Shown one piece after another: positions 34,401 to 43,385 of a DNA stretch of 64,000 nucleotides. Both the position numbers and the translations under genes were made by a program. The stretch lies in contig NC_056410.1 in the NCBI RefSeq assembly GCF_905147365.1, positions 5,059,501 through 5,123,500 of the forward strand. Direction: 5' to 3'. The notes below the pieces were generated by a model. That model did no database searches and was not told the DNA's origin. It saw only the letters and a list, made by a program, of their open reading frames with translations. Within the stretch, counting starts at the first letter, position 1. The number at the start of each line of letters is the position of its first letter. Source of the DNA: Aricia agestis. Its lineage: Eukaryota; Arthropoda; Insecta; Lepidoptera; Lycaenidae.

Positions 34401-35452
34401 ACCTCGAAACCCACAAAGGCCCGTATAGGTGTAAATATTGTCAAAAGAAATTTAACAAATATGGTACTTTATCATTTCATATGAAAAAGGAGCATAAACA
34501 TATTAAAAAAAATTACACATGCAATTTCTGTCAAGAATCTTGTAAGACAGAGAAGATTCTTTTCAAACACCTAGACAGGCACACTAGACTGAAGGTTTTC
34601 GATTGCGATATATGTCACAGCAGAATGAAAGACAGGTCTTGTATGATTAGACACATACGAACACACGATCCAGACCGACTAGATAAAATCCACGAGTGCC
34701 CACAGTGTTCCTGGAGGTTTGCCAATAAAACAAACTTAAATAATCACATAAAAATCGTGCACGAGCGGATCAGGAACTACCCTTGCACATCATGCGCTAG
34801 GACCTTCGGAAGTAAGAAAAATTTGGAGTCACATTTTAGAACTCATACAAAGGAGCGTCCTTATCAATGTGAAATATGCCCCAAGAGTTTTAGAGTTTTG
34901 GCTGCACTTAAGAAGCATGAAAGTTGCAGCCATTCATTCACACGAGTTATAGGAGGCGAAATGGAATACAAGTGCAAAACCTGTAGTGTAAAGTTTGACC
35001 ACAAAGGTCTGTATATAGACCACTTAAAAACTCACCATGAGGCATCGTCCGTCTGCGATCAATGCGGTTTGGTACTCTCGTGCGACAGGTCTCTGGCGCG
35101 ACACAGACTAACCCACGCTCAACCTCGATTCACCTGCGATATGTGCGGTAGGAAATTCAGGTACAAAATGCAATTAGCGACACACGTTAAAGGTCACCTT
35201 AAAAAAGTTGGAAAATCAGAGTGTGAAGTGTGTGGAAAATTCGTCATCTGTCTGAAGCAGCATCTCCACACACATAACAGGCGATTCAGGTGTGACATGT
35301 GTTACAAGTCGTACTCGGAACGTGCGCATTTAACGAGACACATGAGGGACGTTCACAGTGATTACAAATTGTACGGTTGCGACTTTTGTGGCAAAAGATA
35401 TACCCACAAAAAAGGTTTAGTAAGACACAACCTCAAGTGTAGAAATAATTAA
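22438..35452 (+). CDS. ZAD-C2H2 zinc-finger gene, isoform with exon A2
   Basis: Exons 22438-22581, 22989-23118, 24201-24248, 24944-24994, 26153-26218, 26324-26428 and 34266-35452 join to 576 residues plus stop; phases are 0 then all 1, and every junction keeps frame. Exons 1-2 make a ZAD (zinc-finger-associated domain) with Cys 12, 15, 62 and 65 ('CRFCHTDGNFRSF' and 'CDDCISSLTDAAKFK'). This insect domain is known to bind zinc and dimerise. Exons 3-6 are an acidic linker. The last exon carries 13 fingers (about 213-572). Probably a nuclear DNA-binding regulator; target unknown. Introns hold a Helitron, a SINE and MITEs, and the 7.8-kb last intron is full of nested elements. Exon B2 fits the same donor, giving a 583-residue alternative. 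Start: ATG at 22438, the first in frame before the ZAD. Confidence 0.75.
22645..22846 (-). mobile_element. Helitron-like element in ZAD intron 1
   Basis: 'actagatgacgcctccaact' end, 'tttatcgcgtgggaaccgta', 'aagtatctccatgccaaatt' and 'gcatttataatattaattag' start. Same subfamily as 1042-1271, reverse orientation. Confidence 0.65.
24283..24635 (-). mobile_element. Lepidoptera SINE copy in ZAD intron 3
   Basis: Tail 'atgaaataaggggcaaacaa' next to the T run, then 'ggccttttaagtggaaatag', an expanded 'gggaagggaatatgg' block, and 'gaaacacagcgcaagtgctg' to 'ggcgttcccacg'. Begins only 33 bp past exon 3. Confidence 0.75.
25179..25331. mobile_element. 153-bp MITE with TTA duplication in ZAD intron 4
   Basis: Arms GGGTTGATTCAGACCGCAAC... 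and ...GTTGCGGTCTGAATCAACCC are perfect at the ends, flanked by TTA at 25176-25178 and 25332-25334. PIF/Harbinger-like by the 3-bp duplication. Confidence 0.75.
25888..26116. repeat. Half of a foldback element joined to a Helitron-like end
   Basis: 25888-26025 matches one arm of the 37803-38168 foldback ('aaaattaaaaccgacttcca', 'cctcaactatttctgtactc'). It then runs into 'acaatcggttcggtagtttt' 'ggcgtgaaagcgagacagac' ... 'attagtatagat', the Helitron family's start in reverse. Confidence 0.55.
26640..26780. repeat. Common Lepidoptera repeat 'gcccaccaccggttggggaa'
   Basis: Contains 'gcccaccaccggttggggaa' and 'accggcataagaaactcgca' followed by 'cccactttttac', which I recognise as a recurrent Lepidoptera repeat segment. 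Class not determined. Confidence 0.35.
27185..27345 (-). repeat. Reversed partial copy of the 20625-21050 repeat
   Basis: 'aatcggccaagtgcaagttg' 'aactcgcgcacgaagggttc' 'cgtacc' is the complement of the end of the 20625-21050 repeat; the rest is decayed. Confidence 0.6.
27515..27875 (+). repeat. Dispersed repeat, copy 2 (partner at 10075-10412)
   Basis: Same order of shared segments as the first copy, with an extra GC-rich 'tgcagcgtcaagcccgctgc' 'agtttgcccgggagc' piece near its right end. Both copies have the same orientation relative to the zinc-finger exons. Confidence 0.65.
28239..29464. mobile_element. 1.2-kb inverted-repeat element
   Basis: Ends 'cttaaagcttagaacaaacc' 'tacgcgt' and 'acgcataggtttgtcctaag' 'cttaag' are inverted. 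Subterminal GC-rich 'gcgacgcg' segments also mirror each other. A second inverted-repeat element (28553-29183) is nested within it. Confidence 0.6.
28553..29183. mobile_element. Inverted-repeat element nested in 28239-29464
   Basis: The left end 'gaattaatttaggcgtctac' 'cacacgtacatgcttg' mirrors the right 'caagcatgcacatgtggtag' 'gtgccttaatttc', and 'ttgcttgcgctagccggc' mirrors 'gcaggcgctagcaaaac'. The plus-strand frame at 28676-29032 does not resemble a known transposase. Confidence 0.55.
29521..29560. repeat. (CA)n microsatellite
   Basis: About 19 CA units with one interruption (acacacaaacacac). Confidence 0.9.
29899..30396. mobile_element. About 500-bp inverted-repeat element
   Basis: The left end 'ttatagtttgtgcgttttat' 'gatgatatgcgtgac' mirrors the right end 'cacccatatcatcttagaac' 'gcacaaactatag'. 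The interior is AT-rich and non-coding. Confidence 0.6.
31115..31582. mobile_element. About 470-bp inverted-repeat element
   Basis: The left arm 'gttcaactcatctccgccat' ... 'cttatttggcacattttcct' and right arm 'aggaaaatatgccaaataag' ... 'atggtggagatgagttcaac' are complements with a few differences over about 75 bp. Confidence 0.65.
32365..32837. mobile_element. Inverted-repeat element carrying a transposase-like N-terminus
   Basis: Long arms: 'gttttgtttcctattgtgtg' 'actgcttttac' on the left, mirrored by 'gtaaaagcagtcacacaata' 'ataggaaacaac' on the right. They continue inward through 'ctaattaattactaaaattt' and 'atattattatgaacag' to the 'ttttgctaaaaaa' boundary. The unpaired centre holds the micro-frame at 32627-32707. 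Confidence 0.65.
32627..32707 (+). pseudogene. 26-residue remnant of an element-encoded protein
   Basis: ATG in a fair context, reading MAMSAAEKMKRYRERLKTQH and then a stop after PNTTVF. 'S-A-A-E-K-M-K-R-Y-R-E-R-L-K' resembles the start of several insect element-encoded proteins that open with a basic (A/S)E..R.YRE.LK helix. It is cut where the right inverted arm begins. No function is expected. Confidence 0.4.
33115..33615 (+). repeat. Triplicated block, copy 3
   Basis: Near-copy of 19370-19870 in the same orientation. At the donor position it reads 'cacaaatgcaggcaag' (GC in place of GT). It lies about 650 bp upstream of exon A2. Confidence 0.5.
33890..34150 (+). mobile_element. RTE-type LINE 3' relic before exon A2
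   Basis: A decayed frame codes 'KWRWTGHI' near 33955 and 'RWEDDLPN-N'-like text at 34080-34130 ('aggtgggaagatgacctacc'), typical of the C-terminus of RTE endonuclease/reverse transcriptases. It corresponds to 1320-1607 before exon A1, with the same 'aatctggaaccaacaat' tail. Confidence 0.55.
34266..35452 (+). CDS. Terminal C2H2 zinc-finger exon A2
   Basis: Last exon of the ZAD gene described at 22438. It opens in phase 1 after 'caatttatttttacag' with D-L-K-N-L-M-I-T-N-S-M-K-K-K and encodes 13 intact fingers, ending RHNLKCRNN. Closest to A1: both have 'NNHIKIVH', 'CTSCARTFG', 'VLAALKKHESC' and 'FTRVIGGEMEY'. A MITE lies 56 bp beyond the stop. Confidence 0.8.
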
Positions 35453-35507
35453 CTAAAACTGCAATAATGAAATCGATATAGAGACCTACAAGCTGCAGTG
35501 CTATTCT

Positions 35508-35671
35508 CTAAGGCCGGTATAAATAGTCAGTACTCAAGATGCATCTCGGTCTCAAGACGCGGTTCGGCTCTGTGATTGGTCCAAATTTTGACAGCCAACC
35601 AATCACAGAGCCTGAACCGTGTCTTGAGACCGAGATGCATCTTGAGTACTTACTATTTATACCAGCCTTAG
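35508..35671. mobile_element. MITE just after the A2 stop codon
   Basis: 'ctaaggccggtataaatagt' 'cagtactcaagatgcatctc' is mirrored by 'gagatgcatcttgagtactt' 'actatttataccagccttag' around 'ttggtccaaattttgacagc'. Likely in or next to the 3' UTR of isoform A2. Confidence 0.7.
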
Positions 35672-36589
35672 AGAAAAATATATCAAAACAGCCGTAATCG
35701 CATCGGCTGTCACAGCCGTGAGAGCGAGATTGGTGTTCACTTGCTTATGTTTTCTGGGCTGTTCGACACTAGCGCCGTGTGGCTGAAAGCGGGGTGATAT
35801 GGAATCACTTTTTGACGTTTGATACGAAATTCCTATTCTCTAAGCTCAACAGCCTACAGCTTCGATTACAGCCTCGGCGTACGCCTACAACTTTTAATGT
35901 CAAACGAAAAGCTACTATTTTATATGATTTTGTACTTATTTACTTAAATATATACTTACCCTAATTAATGTACTGTTTTAATTTTTACCGAAAGTAAAAT
36001 GCTAAATCACTGTAAAAAAAGCCGCTAGAGTCCCGACTCACGGGTACGATACATGAAAAAATTGCAACTTGCAACACACAAAAAATCACGTTTCTTATAA
36101 ATTGTTCTAATCCCTAACTTTCTTCTATCTACCTATACCTCGTTTTTATCAAGTTTTTACACTTATTGAATGAACACTGAATACAAAACATTAAACAATT
36201 AATTTTGAATACTTGGTGCGCTTGTACCCTTGCACTTTTGTTTACAATACTTTATGGACCAACGCTAAAACTCGCGCAGGCGCACGCGCGCTTCAGTATT
36301 AGACTACAGGCCCATGTCGAAAATGGGAGGGTCATATGAACCACCTGGTGACGTACCTATATAGGACGATATTAGAGCATAAAATATTAAGATTTAGCAC
36401 TATGCCGTCACTTGTAAGCTGTCCAACTGAGTGCTGGTGAGAATCCAAAAGTGCATGTAGGGTGAGTACATTTTGGTCATAATATGTTCCTGTACGGCAT
36501 TTTTACCATCGATAGACACATGAAAAATAATAAGAGAGCCCGCAGTGCCGTACAAAAATGATGCGCCACTAAGTCGGTATTTTTATTTT
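35672..36589. other. Sequence between A2 and a LINE relic, nothing recognised
   Basis: AT-rich, with short frames only (for example 35779-35964) that match nothing I know. Confidence 0.4.
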
Positions 36590-37265
36590 ATTTGGCCGAA
36601 GACTAGAAAAAGTGGAGTTGAGGGGGCGGGCATGCCATGGGGCCAGGCTGTGGAGGAGTCCAGGCTGGAGGCGTCTGCCTTCGTAAAGAGTTTTAGGGCC
36701 AGGCGGCCAACGAAGTCCTTTAGGCTCTCTACCTTTAGGTCGCGGGCTATTTTACGTCGTTCCGGATGAGCGCGGGGCCCCGGCGGCGAGGCGCATGCTT
36801 TTATTTTGGAGCATTTGGAGTCTGTCCTTGTTGGTGTTTGAAATTAGTTGGTACCAAGCCGGGGCGGCGTATGTGAGCCGCGACCGGATGAAAGTTTTGT
36901 AGAGGGAGAGCCTAGTGGAGGTGGGTAGCGAGGGGGACGCCATGACTGGCCGCAAAAGGTAGAGGGCCGAGTTTGCGGATGATATTACGAGCGTGAGCGG
37001 GGGGGGGGGGGCTGGCTGGCGTTCAGGGGGAAGATTATTCTTGGCTGGGTTGGCGGACAAACGCCATTTCTGCAACCAGCCGGGGAGGAGGTCTAGAGAT
37101 CTCTGGATTTTAACAGCCGCATTTTTGCAGTTTAGAGAGGTAGAGCGATGTAGGCGGTGTCGTCCGGGTACATGGCGAATATGGTGTCTTTGTGACACGG
37201 AATGTTCGCCCCCTATAAATTGTACAGGCTTGGGGAGATGCAGCTGCCCTGGGGGACGCCAGCCA
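36590..37265 (-). mobile_element. Jockey-clade LINE reverse transcriptase fragment
   Basis: On the minus strand: the 'GVPQGSCISPSLYNLY' box (about 37255), 'AMYPDDTAYIA' in place of YADD, 'LLPGWLQKWRLSANPAKN', 'TRLSLYKTFIRSRLTYAAPAWY' and 'LFTKADASS'. These fit a jockey ORF2 from the catalytic site to near its end. Frameshifts and the altered YADD show it is dead. Confidence 0.7.
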
Positions 37266-37802
37266 GTATGCAGATATGTTAGTATGGCGAAAATACTTAG
37301 AAAAGTTTGGCTAAGGTTTAGGAACCTACGTCAATTAAATGTTGGTGACATGGGTTAAGGAGGATTGTTTTGGGTGAGAAAAACTCCTACTTTCCGTTTC
37401 CACCGCCAGTAAACTCCGTTTAGAAGAAATTTGCATTTTAGACTTTCGTAATCTTCAGATAAGATCATCTGTTTTCTGATGTTTACGAAGTATTTTTAAG
37501 GCATCTCAAGGCTGTGATGAGTGGGTCTTACTTAACTACTCAGCTACGGATACCGAAGGAAAACAAAAACAAACACAATCTAGAAATCCAAAAGTAGGTT
37601 AGGTTAGGTTGGAACTTAGACCACAACACTCAGATATAGATATACCGTCCAGAATATATCCGTCGACTTTCTTTTGTAGTAGTTTGTCAAACCTACCCCA
37701 AGGTTTGTAAACATTTACCAAGATTAAGATAATATTAAGGGGTTGAAGTATTTTCTGACGCGATGGTTAGTAGGTAACTAAAAAGAGTGAAATTATTATT
37801 TT

Positions 37803-38168
37803 TAACAAAAAATTAAAACCGACTTCCAAGGTAAAAAGTAAAAAGTATTAAATAATTTTTCCTATCTAATTGTGCTTTTTTCCGAATTCGGCTAAACCTC
37901 AACTATTTCTGTACTCAACCTTCATAATTTTGAAGTCGGTGCCAGTTCCAAAAGTTTCAAATATTCTGTCAGAGAACTAAAGATTCAGCTATCTGGTACC
38001 GACTTCAAAATGATGAAGATTGAGTACAGAAATAGTTGAAGTTTAGCCGAATTCGGAAAAAGGCACTATTAGATAGGAAAAATTATTTAATACTTTTTAG
38101 TTCATATTATAAGGATGTTATTATTGTTTTTACTTTTTACCTTGGAAGTCGGTTTTAATTTTTTGTTA
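37803..38168. mobile_element. Foldback element with 'accgacttccaaggtaaaaa' arms
   Basis: The arms 'taacaaaaaattaaaaccga' 'cttccaaggtaaaaagt...' and '...accttggaagtcggtttt' 'aattttttgtta' are complements over about 140 bp, including 'cgaattcggctaaacctcaa'. A single arm exists at 25888-26025. The right arm abuts the mariner relic. Confidence 0.75.
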
Positions 38169-39070
38169 AAAAAAAAATCGCATTTTCAGTACGAAAATGC
38201 GAAAAAAATTACAATAACGTCCTTTACATTGTGGCCAGTTATCATTAGAAACACGGACTCTTTCCATGGGAAAATTCTTCACTGCCAGTCGTATGGATTG
38301 TTTTAGTGACTCCAAATTATCACGGCATTTACAGCAAGCCATACTCTCTAAAACCGACCAAAAATCATAATCCAGTGGATTAAGATCGGGACTAGATGAC
38401 GACCAGTCAGCTCTGATGAAGTCCGAAACCTTCGTTTCCAACCAAGACCAAACCGACCGAGCTTTATAAACCGGCGCCGAGCCTGGTTGGAAGGACCATT
38501 CTTGATTATTGAACTTGATATTGAACCTTAGAACTTCAAGCATAAATAAAACCATTTTGTTTGTTAAAATATTGCTTAATTATTGTAAAAAAATCTCATC
38601 CGTAAACAAACATTTTTTGTGACCTCCATTTGCGTACCGCTTCAGTAGTTTGTTTAAATTTGACCCCCCTTTCTTTTTGAATTATCAGTTAGGAAATAAC
38701 CAGTACGTCTCTTGTAGGCTGAAAGTCCTTAGTCATCATTTAAAATACATGACATGGTTCTAGGTGCTATCTTTATCTCGTGAGATAAAATCTTTTACTT
38801 ACGAACCGATTTTTTTCAAACTCTTTCCCTTACTGCTTTAACCACCTTTTTCGTACGAACACTACGTGGACGGCCAGATCTTTTTTTGCCACAAGCAGAG
38901 GAGGTCTCATTGTACTTATTAATGGCCCGGTACACAAACATTTTACTAATACCAAGCGTATTTAAAAATGACATTGGACTCCATACCTACTTTGTGTGAT
39001 GCAATCACAGTGATTTGGTTCTTTTGATCACCCCACTCCATTTCAATATCGCTAGTAACAGTATTTATGG
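38160..39070 (-). mobile_element. Degenerate mariner transposon
   Basis: On the minus strand near 38890, 'KKRSGRPRSVRTKKVVKAV' marks the N-terminal DNA-binding part of a mariner transposase, with stops following. At 38555-38166 the C-terminal part is open: 'WSFQPGSAPVYKARSVWSWL' and the catalytic 'SSPDLNPLDYDFW', then 'NLESLKQSIRLAVKNFPMERV'. Stops and indels between them mean it is inactive. No clean terminal repeats identified. Confidence 0.75.
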
Positions 39071-39177
39071 CCAGACTAAGTAGAGATATACCGAATATTG
39101 CATTTATTAGGGGACGTAATCATAAATTGTAACTGTTCAATGGACTACAAAGCTTAATCACCAATTTATTTTTACAG

Positions 39178-40385
39178 GTCAGAAAAATTCGATTACGAAT
39201 TCAATGAAAAAGAAGATCATAAAGAAAGAGAATAAAAACGCAGTTAAGAGTAACATAACATGTTGTGTTTGTTTTAAAAATCTGTCAAAAATAGAAATGC
39301 CCAAACACCTCGAAACCCACAAAGGGTCTTTTAGGTGTAAACATTGTCAAAAGGAATTTAAAAAATATGATACCTTAGCATGTCATATCAAAAGGGAGCA
39401 TAAACAGAATCAGATTAAAAAATTGTATACGTGCAATTTCTGTCAACAATCTTGCAAGACAGAGAAGAGTCTTTTCAGTCACCTCGACAGACACACTCGT
39501 CAGAAGGTTTTCGATTGCGATATATGTCACAGCAGACTAAAATACAAGTCTAAAATGGTTAAACACATTGCAACACACGATCCAGACCGACTAGATAAAA
39601 TCCACGAGTGCCCACAGTGTTCCTGGAGATTCGCCGAGAAAACAAATTTAATTAATCACATTAAAGCCGTGCACGAGCGTATCAGGAATTACCCTTGCAC
39701 ATCATGCGCGATGACCTTCGCAAGCAAGAAAAATTTGACAGTACATTTTAGAACTCATACGAACGAGCGTCCTTATAAATGTAAATTATGCCCTAAGAGT
39801 TTTAGCGTTTTGGATGGTCTCAAGAAGCATAAAAGTAGGAGGCATTCATTGACAGGTATTAAGAAAGTTATAGGAGGCGTAATGGAATACAAGTGCAAGA
39901 TCTGTAGTGTAAAGTTTGACCACAAAGGTCTTTATATGGACCACTTAAAAACTCACCATGAGGCATCGTCCGTCTGCGATCAATGCGGTTTGGTGCTCTG
40001 CGACAGGTCTCTGGCGCGACACAGACTAACTCACGCTCAACCTCGATTCACCTGCGATACGTGCGGTAGGAAATTCAAGTACAAAATGCAGCTAGCGAAA
40101 CACGTTAAAAGTCACCTGAAAACAGTTGAAAAATCAGAGTGTAAAGTGTGTGGAAAACTCGTCGTCCGTTTAAAGCAGCATCTCCACACACATAACAGGC
40201 GATTTAGGTGTGCCATGTGTGACAAGTTGTACTCGGAACGTGCCCATTTAACGAGACACTTTAAGGAAGTTCACAGTGGTTACAAATTATACGGTTGCGA
40301 CGTTTGTGGTAAAAGATATACCACCAAGAAAGGTTTACTGAGGCATAACCTCAAGTGTAGGAATAATTTATTGAAACTGCAATAA
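39178..40385 (+). CDS. Terminal C2H2 zinc-finger exon B2
   Basis: The acceptor 'ccaatttatttttacag' leads into 'gtcagaaaaattc' in phase 1. Joined to the ZAD exons at 22438-26428 it would give 583 residues (G-Q-K-N-S-I-T-N-S-M at the junction). It encodes 13 fingers of B type ('KQNQIKKLYTC', 'NLINHIKAVH', 'VLDGLKKHKSRRH', end NLLKLQ). Finger 9 has lost one residue (CDQCGLVL-CDRSLARH), leaving 11 residues instead of 12 between the second Cys and first His. Finger 6 carries an A-like stretch (NYPCTSCA). No ZAD exon lies between A2 and B2, so it is either an alternative last exon of the ZAD gene or a promoter-less copy. The frame is intact, which argues for use. Confidence 0.75.
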
Positions 40386-40583
40386 TTACATTAATATAGA
40401 CCTCCCTGACCTGAGTGCAGTATTTACCCCGATCTTGGCGTGTACCAAAATATGAGGTTTTATCGGATCTCAAGTGCTTAGTGGATTTGGACGATGAAGG
40501 AAAATAATGCGAGAAATCAGAAAACCCGCATATAGTCGACTGCTGCGGATTAGGCCACTGCACACATCCTCAAAACTAAATAT

Positions 40584-40840
40584 TCAATAGCTATGTCCAC
40601 ACTGTGCACTTTCATCTTTAATTCTCGTCATCAACTTTCATATTGACCCATTTAATAATTAAATGCGTCAAGGAACGCAACGCCAATATTGTCATTTTTT
40701 TAAGTTTTGGATACAGAGTCAGAGGGCATGCGTCGCGGGCATGCCTCACGTTCGCTGTTGACTGCGCTATAACGCATACCCTTGACGAATAGAAAAAGGC
40801 AAAGACACAGTGTGGACAAAGCTATTGTATTCCGAGCGTC
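40584..40840. mobile_element. Inverted-repeat element after exon B2
   Basis: 'caatagctatgtccacactg' 'tgcactttc' on the left mirrors 'gacacagtgtggacaaagct' 'attg' on the right; inner parts match poorly. Non-coding. Confidence 0.55.
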
Positions 40841-41570
40841 AAACCGCTACACAAAGAAAATGGATTTTATATATTGAAATTGTATTAGCCACATGACGAA
40901 GTATGTAAGTTACAAGGTTTCTACAAATTATAAGGGAAAATTTAGTAATTGCCCTACTAGTGATAGTTATCAACTTCATCAACTTACATCTTCAAATGTT
41001 AAAAAAAAACGAAGTAACACTTCAAGAAAAGGTAAGTAGTGCCCTTTACGCTTTGCTTGGTTCGTCTTGGCGGGGGCATTCATGCGCACACTACGCAATT
41101 TTTGCCCTACATAATCATTCTGTACCCCTTAAAATGATTGTTGATGTTGTATTTCAATAACATAATATTTCATCTACTTTTGTATGTCTACTCGCAGTCA
41201 TCCGGTTCAATCTGCGATTTGATTGAATGACTCGCGCTGTCATTGAATTTCACCATTCAATAGGGCATTTTCTTTCTTTTAATTTTTGGAATCTGCAACA
41301 GATGGCGTAACGATAGATACTTCTAGATTTTCTATTGATTCCCCACCGATCTGAAATGATATGCAGGTTACCATCACTGACTTTATATTGGTTGTATTTC
41401 TAAAAGGTAAATTATTTTTGCGGCGACTAAAAATCTAAATGGGCGACTAACTACTTGGTTACAAAAAAAATTACTTAGGTAGCGATTAGGATATCACAAT
41501 TTTTGTTTGTAGAATTGAAAATTAGTGAAAAAGCGACAAATGCGTTAAAATAGATTATCATTTATATTCA
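40841..41570. other. Intergenic sequence without recognised features
   Basis: AT-rich. A short frame at 40960-41160 has no recognisable motif. Confidence 0.4.
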
Positions 41571-41805
41571 TGACGAGCTTTTGCCCGCGGCTTCGCTCGC
41601 GTTAAGAAGTATTATTATATACAAACTTTCAAACCCTATTTTAACCCCTTGGAGGTAGAATTGATCAAAATCCTTTCTTAGCGGATGCCTACGTCATATC
41701 ATCTACCTGCATGCCAAATTTTAGCCCCGATCCGTCCAGTGGTTTGGGCTGTGCGTTGATAGATCAGTCAGTCACCTTTGAGTTATATATATATTAGTAT
41801 GGTAT
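41571..41805 (-). mobile_element. Diverged Helitron-like element
   Basis: 'acgagcttttgcccgcggct' 'tcgctcgcg' at the left, 'aaccccttggaggtagaatt', then 'tgccaaattttagccccgat' and 'atatatattagtatgg' at the right: same layout as the other Helitron-like copies but a different subfamily (compare 53440-53775). Confidence 0.5.
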
Positions 41806-41994
41806 AGTTAAGAAGTTTCTTTTCATTTTGATGAGTATACAAACTATTAGTATAGTATATGGAGGAGAGGGCGCCACTGTGCCACGGTTCACATCGGCTC
41901 CGCGTTCAAAAAATCGAAAAAATAGTCAAAAGTGTTTAAACTTCTCCAAATCTGCATTAATTCAAAGGACAGTGAACCAAAAACATACTAAATT

Positions 41995-42521
41995 GTGATT
42001 GACCTAACAACGGACAACTGGAAACAAAAAATAAGACTCAAACCACCCAGTCATAGCCTGAGGAAGGGAAATATACAAACAAAAGACGAAACATATCAGA
42101 CTCACCAGACTATATTGGCACGGGGCACCTCTACATATAAAAAACAGCCATCAAAAATCAACAAAAGTAACAGCCTAAACAACTACCTTATAAAGGAAAC
42201 TATAATCAATCATTTTGGAATGGGCGCTGCTGGTAAAGAACTGTCAAAAATGACGTTTTTGTATGAAAACAGCGCTAGTTCCCTCCCTGTCGGATTTATT
42301 GTAAAGAAATCGTTAAAAAACTATATAGCAAGTTTCGTCGGCCTATCAGAAAGGGTGGCACTATTAAAACTAAATATAAACAACTTCAAAACAAGCTTTA
42401 TACAAGTTTATGCTCCGACAGATGCAGCCCCTGACGAAGAAATAGAGTACTTTTACAACACCATTGGTAGAGCCATTAAATTTGCAGACGAAAAAATGGT
42501 AATTATGGGAGACTTTAAGGC
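41995..42521 (+). pseudogene. RTE-type LINE endonuclease fragment with MITE inside
   Basis: The frame contains 'SERVALLKLNINNFKTSFIQ' 'VYAPTDAAPDEEIEYFYN' and 'KMVIMGDFKAYA', the endonuclease core of RTE elements (the usual MGDFNA is MGDFKA here). A piece of the CGACAAGG MITE (42217-42290, 'ctgtcaaaaatgacgttttt') is embedded in frame between 'LIKETIINHFG' and 'GFIVKKSLKN'. The frame is broken off at about 42521 by the next insertion. Confidence 0.7.
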
Positions 42522-42722
42522 GTATGCCACATCCATAGGGCTCCTGTGTGTGCAAGACAACTCCTGGGTGATGCTGGTTACCAGGTTTGGACGAGTGTAA
42601 TTAAGTTTAAAGAGGTTTTCACGCTCTATAAACGGAAGTTGGTTAATATCTCCAATGAGGATGACATCGTTGGCGCCTGTTAACTGATTCGCCATGACGA
42701 TTGAGCCGAAATGGTTCAATGC
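42522..42722 (-). other. Endogenous viral element, virga/nege-like SF1 helicase
   Basis: About 200 bp on the minus strand encode an uninterrupted stretch of about 65 residues that fits motifs II to IV of the superfamily-1 helicase of positive-strand RNA viruses related to virga-, nege- and other alpha-like viruses of arthropods. 'ALNHFGSIVMA' follows the position of the DE box, then come 'VILIGDINQLPF' (motif III) and 'ELSCTHRSPMDVAYAL' (motif IV). It is not a cellular helicase type I know. It is joined to a jockey fragment on its 5' side and to an RTE endonuclease on its 3' side, so it is a non-functional genomic fossil. Assignment is from remembered motifs and needs a protein search. Confidence 0.7.
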
Positions 42723-43200
42723 CTTTGGTTTGTAACATGTCATTGATATGCAGTATGAATAGAGTAGGCGATAGCACACAGCCCTGAGGGACACCAGCAT
42801 TAACAGACTGAGTTTCCGAGCATTCGCCGTCAACTACGACCTTTATGCTTCTGTCTGCTAAGAAACTAGTGACCCACTTACGTAATTTCTCGGGCAGCCC
42901 GTATGATGGAAGCTTTGATAGTAGCGCTTTATGCCAAACCCGATCGAAGGCCTTCGCAATGTCCAAACTAACAGCCAATGCCTCTCCCTTCGACTCAATT
43001 GCCTGAGCCCAACGATGAGTCAGGTATGCCAAGAGATCACCAGCCGAGCGACCCTTACGGAACCCGTATTGTTTGTCGCTTAGCAATCCCTGGCCGTCCA
43101 AGTATCGAAGAAGCTGGCTATTGATAATGGATTCCATTATCTTCGAGAAGAGAGAGGTTATAGCGATTGGTCTGTAGTTGGAAGGATTTGTCATTTCATA
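42723..43200 (-). mobile_element. Jockey-clade LINE reverse transcriptase fragment
   Basis: Minus-strand frame with 'NYRPIAITSLFSKIMESII', 'KQYGFRKGRSAGDLLAYLTH', 'ALAVSLDIAKAFDRVWHKAL', 'GVPQGCVLSPTLFILHINDML'. It ends just before the YADD box, where the viral sequence begins. Only reverse transcriptase motifs 1 to 5 remain; both ends are lost. Confidence 0.75.
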
Positions 43201-43237
43201 CTGTCTGAACCTGTTTTTGCGCCGCGCAGCGATTCCG

Positions 43238-43385
43238 TGCAGTTAATAGCAGGCATCGGATTAACGATTAACGGACTTCTGCATATTAACGAAAGTTAAC
43301 GAGTCCGTTAATATTTTTATAAAAGTTAATCCGTTAATCAAAATGTTAACTTCGTTAATTAACGGATTAACGAGTTAATGCCCAG
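43238..43385. repeat. GTTAACG-rich inverted-repeat element
   Basis: 'gcatcggattaacgattaac' 'gg' and 'ccgttaat'/'acggattaacgagttaatgc' blocks repeat in both orientations. Probably a small MITE that joins the jockey fragment to the RTE reverse transcriptase part. Confidence 0.5.

Noticed and set aside
37590..37612. Telomere-like TTAGG repeats
   Set aside because: Only about three units, in ordinary intergenic DNA; too short to claim an interstitial telomere array.
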